Under the pieces are notes generated by a model that worked only from the letters and a program-made list of their open reading frames with translations, was not told the DNA's origin and searched no databases. The translations under genes and the position numbers were made by a program. Shown piece after piece: positions 61,976-64,000 of a DNA stretch of 64,000 bases (position 1 is the stretch's first letter; each line of letters starts with the position of its first letter). The stretch is from contig NZ_CABVIR010000002.1 of assembly GCF_902498065.1 (NCBI RefSeq), positions 1 to 64,000 on the forward strand, read 5' to 3'. This stretch comes from Pseudomonas fluorescens (GTDB taxonomy: Bacteria > Pseudomonadota > Gammaproteobacteria > Pseudomonadales > Pseudomonadaceae).

Positions 61976-62500
61976 ATGAAATACCGCCTGGGCGACGCCC
62001 GCGTCGAGACCCATCCACAGAGCTGGGTCGCCCCCAACGCCGTGCTGGTGGGCAAGGTCAAACTGGAAGAGGGCGCCAACGTCTGGTTCAACGCCGTGTT
62101 GCGTGGCGACAACGAGTTGATCCTGATCGGCAAGAACAGCAACGTCCAGGACGGCACCGTGATGCACACCGACATGGGCTACCCGCTGACCATCGGCACC
62201 GGCGTAACCATCGGCCACAACGCCATGCTGCATGGCTGCACCGTCGGCGATTACAGCCTGATCGGCATTAACGCGGTGATTCTCAACGGCGCGAAAATCG
62301 GCAAGAACTGCATCATCGGCGCCAACTCGCTGATCGGCGAAGGCAAGGAGATTCCGGACGGTTCGCTGGTCATGGGCTCGCCGGGCAAAGTAGTGCGCGA
62401 GCTCACCGAGGTGCAGAAGAAAATGCTCGAGGCCAGCGCTGCGCACTATGTGCATAACTCGCAACGCTATGCTCGCGATCTGGCAGAGCAGGAACAATGA
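61976..62500 (+). CDS. Gamma-carbonic anhydrase family protein
   Basis: The ATG at 61976 gives a 174-residue left-handed beta-helix protein. [10 protein letters not shown] near residue 58 and [14 protein letters not shown] near residue 78 carry the three zinc-binding His of gamma-carbonic anhydrases. It may bind or hydrate CO2, but many bacterial members (YrdA type) have weak or no activity. It overlaps the DUF1289 gene by 4 bases. Confidence 0.9.
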   Translation: MKYRLGDARVETHPQSWVAPNAVLVGKVKLEEGANVWFNAVLRGDNELILIGKNSNVQDGTVMHTDMGYPLTIGTGVTIGHNAMLHGCTVGDYSLIGINAVILNGAKIGKNCIIGANSLIGEGKEIPDGSLVMGSPGKVVRELTEVQKKMLEASAAHYVHNSQRYARDLAEQEQ

Positions 62501-62712
62501 GCACCCTCGAACGTCCGGTGCTATCGCCTTGCGTGAACATCTGTGCGCTGGATGATGATGATATTTGCACCGGGTGTCAGCGCACGGTGCAGGAGATCAC
62601 GGGCTGGAGCCGGATGGACAACGAAGAGCGCCGCAAGGTATTGGGTTTGTGCCATGAGCGGGCCAAATCGAGCGGATTGATCTGGATGATCGGCGCCAAA
62701 TCCGATCACTGA
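62497..62712 (+). CDS. DUF1289 small Cys-rich protein
   Basis: The 71-residue product has [20 protein letters not shown] near its N-terminus, the four-Cys pattern of DUF1289, followed by [19 protein letters not shown] small metal-binding or Fe-S protein is likely; no function is established. It follows the gamma-carbonic anhydrase with a 4-base overlap. Confidence 0.88.
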   Translation: MSTLERPVLSPCVNICALDDDDICTGCQRTVQEITGWSRMDNEERRKVLGLCHERAKSSGLIWMIGAKSDH

Positions 62713-62720
62713 GGTGCGCC

Positions 62721-62818
62721 CCCTGTAGGAGCGAACTCGCGAAAAACCAGAGGGCGCCTCGGCATCCGGCTTATCGCATAATCGTTCACGACTATCGCGA
62801 GCAAGCTCGCTCCTCCAC
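62721..62818. repeat. REP inverted pair, left arm eroded
   Basis: The right arm (about 62791-62818) has GCGAGCAAGCTCGC. The left (62721-62743) reads CTGTAGGAGCGAACTCGCG and has lost part of its stem. Confidence 0.8.
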
Positions 62819-62854
62819 GTATTACCCACTCATTACCAGGTCTCGCCAATCTCC

Positions 62855-63322
62855 ATGCTCTTCCTGATCGCCTACATCAGCAGCGTCGTGCTGATCAACT
62901 ACGCCTTTTCCACCGCCCCGCACCTGGACATCATCTGGTCCGCCTGGGGCGGTTTGGTCTTCGTCCTGCGCGATATGGTGCAAGTCCGCTTCGGCCACGG
63001 GGCAATCGTGGCGATGCTGGCGGCGCTGGTGTTGTCCTATGTCACGTCCGATCCGTCCATCGCGCTGGCCAGCGCCACGGCGTTCGCGGTCTCCGAGTGC
63101 ATCGACTGGCTGGTGTTCAGCATCACCAAGCGCCCGCTGCACGACCGCCTGTGGATAAGTTCGGCCCTGAGCATTCCGCTCGATACCTTCATCTTCTTCG
63201 GCATGATCGACGCCTTCACGCCGGCCGTGATTCTCACCGCCATGGGCTCGAAGTTCGCTGGCGTGACCGTCGTGTGGCTGATCATGGCGTGGCGCTTGCG
63301 CAAACAGGCCGTCACCGGCTGA
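62855..63322 (+). CDS. Vut_1/YhhQ-like integral membrane protein
   Basis: The 155-residue product has about five membrane helices. VVLINYAFSTAPHLDIIWSA and GLVFVLRDMVQVRFGH resemble the Vut_1 (YhhQ) family, whose E. coli member takes up queuosine precursors. This protein is shorter than YhhQ (about 220 residues). A later polar loop (SECIDWLVFSITKRP) is typical of the family. Substrate is uncertain. The window also encodes QueA and Tgt, but 60 kb away. Confidence 0.75.
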   Translation: MLFLIAYISSVVLINYAFSTAPHLDIIWSAWGGLVFVLRDMVQVRFGHGAIVAMLAALVLSYVTSDPSIALASATAFAVSECIDWLVFSITKRPLHDRLWISSALSIPLDTFIFFGMIDAFTPAVILTAMGSKFAGVTVVWLIMAWRLRKQAVTG

Positions 63323-63422
63323 AGCCAAACCCTCAGGTTCATGTAAAATGCCGCGCTTTCTCCCCATGGGAAGCGTGCCAGGCACAGCGACCCTCGATGA
63401 TCCGCTCCTTTGAGGACCTGAG

Positions 63423-64000
63423 ATGACCCGTATCGGAACTCCATTGTCGCCAACCGCGACCCGCGTATTGATGTGTGGCTGTGGTGAGTTGGGCAAGGAA
63501 GTGGTGATCGAGCTGCAACGCCTGGGCGTTGAAGTGATTGCCGTCGACCGTTACGCCAACGCGCCGGCCATGCAAGTCGCGCATCGCAGCCACGTGATCA
63601 ACATGCTCGACGGCGCCGCCCTGCGTGCGGTGATCGAAGCCGAAAAACCGCACTTCATCGTGCCGGAAATCGAAGCCATCGCCACCGCGACCCTGGTCGA
63701 ACTGGAAGCCGAAGGCTTCACCGTGATCCCGACCGCGCGCGCCGCGCAACTGACCATGAACCGTGAAGGCATCCGTCGCCTGGCCGCTGAAGAGCTGGAC
63801 CTGCCGACCTCGCCGTACCACTTTGCCGACACCTTTGAGGATTACAGCAAAGCCGTTCAGGACCTGGGTTTCCCGTGTGTGGTCAAGCCTGTCATGAGCT
63901 CGTCGGGCAAGGGCCAGAGCCTGCTGCGCAGCATCGATGACGTGAAAGCCGCGTGGGATTACGCGCAAGAAGGCGGCCGTGCCGGTAAAGGTCGGGTAAT
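63423..64000 (+). CDS. purT: Formate-dependent phosphoribosylglycinamide formyltransferase PurT (N-terminal part)
   Basis: PurT makes formyl-GAR from GAR, formate and ATP in purine synthesis. The gene runs off the right edge after 192 codons. The N-terminus [19 protein letters not shown] leads into a pre-ATP-grasp domain with [20 protein letters not shown], and [16 protein letters not shown] near residue 158 begins the ATP-grasp fold. GAGG lies 8 bases before the ATG. Confidence 0.96.
   Translation, partial: MTRIGTPLSPTATRVLMCGCGELGKEVVIELQRLGVEVIAVDRYANAPAMQVAHRSHVINMLDGAALRAVIEAEKPHFIVPEIEAIATATLVELEAEGFTVIPTARAAQLTMNREGIRRLAAEELDLPTSPYHFADTFEDYSKAVQDLGFPCVVKPVMSSSGKGQSLLRSIDDVKAAWDYAQEGGRAGKGRV

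Overview
The window is a 64 kb piece of a high-GC gammaproteobacterial chromosome, almost certainly the Pseudomonas fluorescens group. The evidence is the queA-tgt-yajC-secDF block, the iscRSUA-hscBA-fdx-iscX cluster, the ndk-rlmN-pilF-rodZ-ispG-hisS-yfgM-bamB-der string, the dense REP palindromes of the CGGGCAAGCCCG type, and an AsrA-type Lon. Species is not assigned.

Layout. (1) 1-1450 is AT-rich and unlike the rest. It holds the end of a MazG-like pyrophosphohydrolase, an Old-Yellow-Enzyme-like gene and a possible broken membrane gene. It lies beyond the 3' end of tRNA-Leu(CAA) (1929-2013, minus) and looks like the edge of an island. (2) 2.1-8.2 kb: queuosine genes queA and tgt, then yajC-secD-secF, then a glycine-zipper envelope protein. 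(3) 8.4-11 kb: suhB (minus), trmJ, cysE. (4) 11.2-16.8 kb: the complete Isc iron-sulfur operon with an IscR operator-promoter. (5) 16.9-26.2 kb: ndk, rlmN, pilF, rodZ, ispG, hisS, yfgM, bamB, der. (6) 26.4-36.4 kb: a transaminase/omega-amidase pair, leuA with a candidate leader peptide, an M23 peptidase with xseA, a LysR/TauE divergent pair, and several conserved unknowns. (7) 36.4-39.7 kb: guaB-guaA. (8) 40-43.8 kb: a lipoprotein and a 1017-residue dermonecrotic-toxin-like protein whose C-terminal enzyme domain appears to have lost its expected catalytic residues. (9) 43.9-52.2 kb: a self-contained trehalose PTS locus: treR, treP, treC, a maltoporin-like porin, an EIIA-HPr-EI fusion, and a small EIIB-like protein lacking the phosphorylatable Cys. 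(10) 52.3-64 kb: multicopper oxidase, tadA, cmoAB, a chagasin-like inhibitor with a YhhN protein, AsrA/Lon with a sigma-32-like promoter, an L,D-transpeptidase, two Nudix enzymes, a gamma-carbonic anhydrase, DUF1289, a Vut_1 membrane protein, and the start of purT.

How the genes work together. Most of the window is housekeeping: tRNA modification (queA, tgt, trmJ, rlmN, tadA, cmoA, cmoB), envelope and secretion (secDF-yajC, yfgM, bamB, rodZ, pilF), Fe-S assembly (isc, which would supply IspG and RlmN), and GMP synthesis (guaBA). The accessory parts are the left-end island, the toxin-like gene and the trehalose PTS block. Eleven REP inverted pairs lie between genes, and one of them supplies the C-terminal codons of the LysR gene. 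No insertion sequence, CRISPR array or rRNA was seen.
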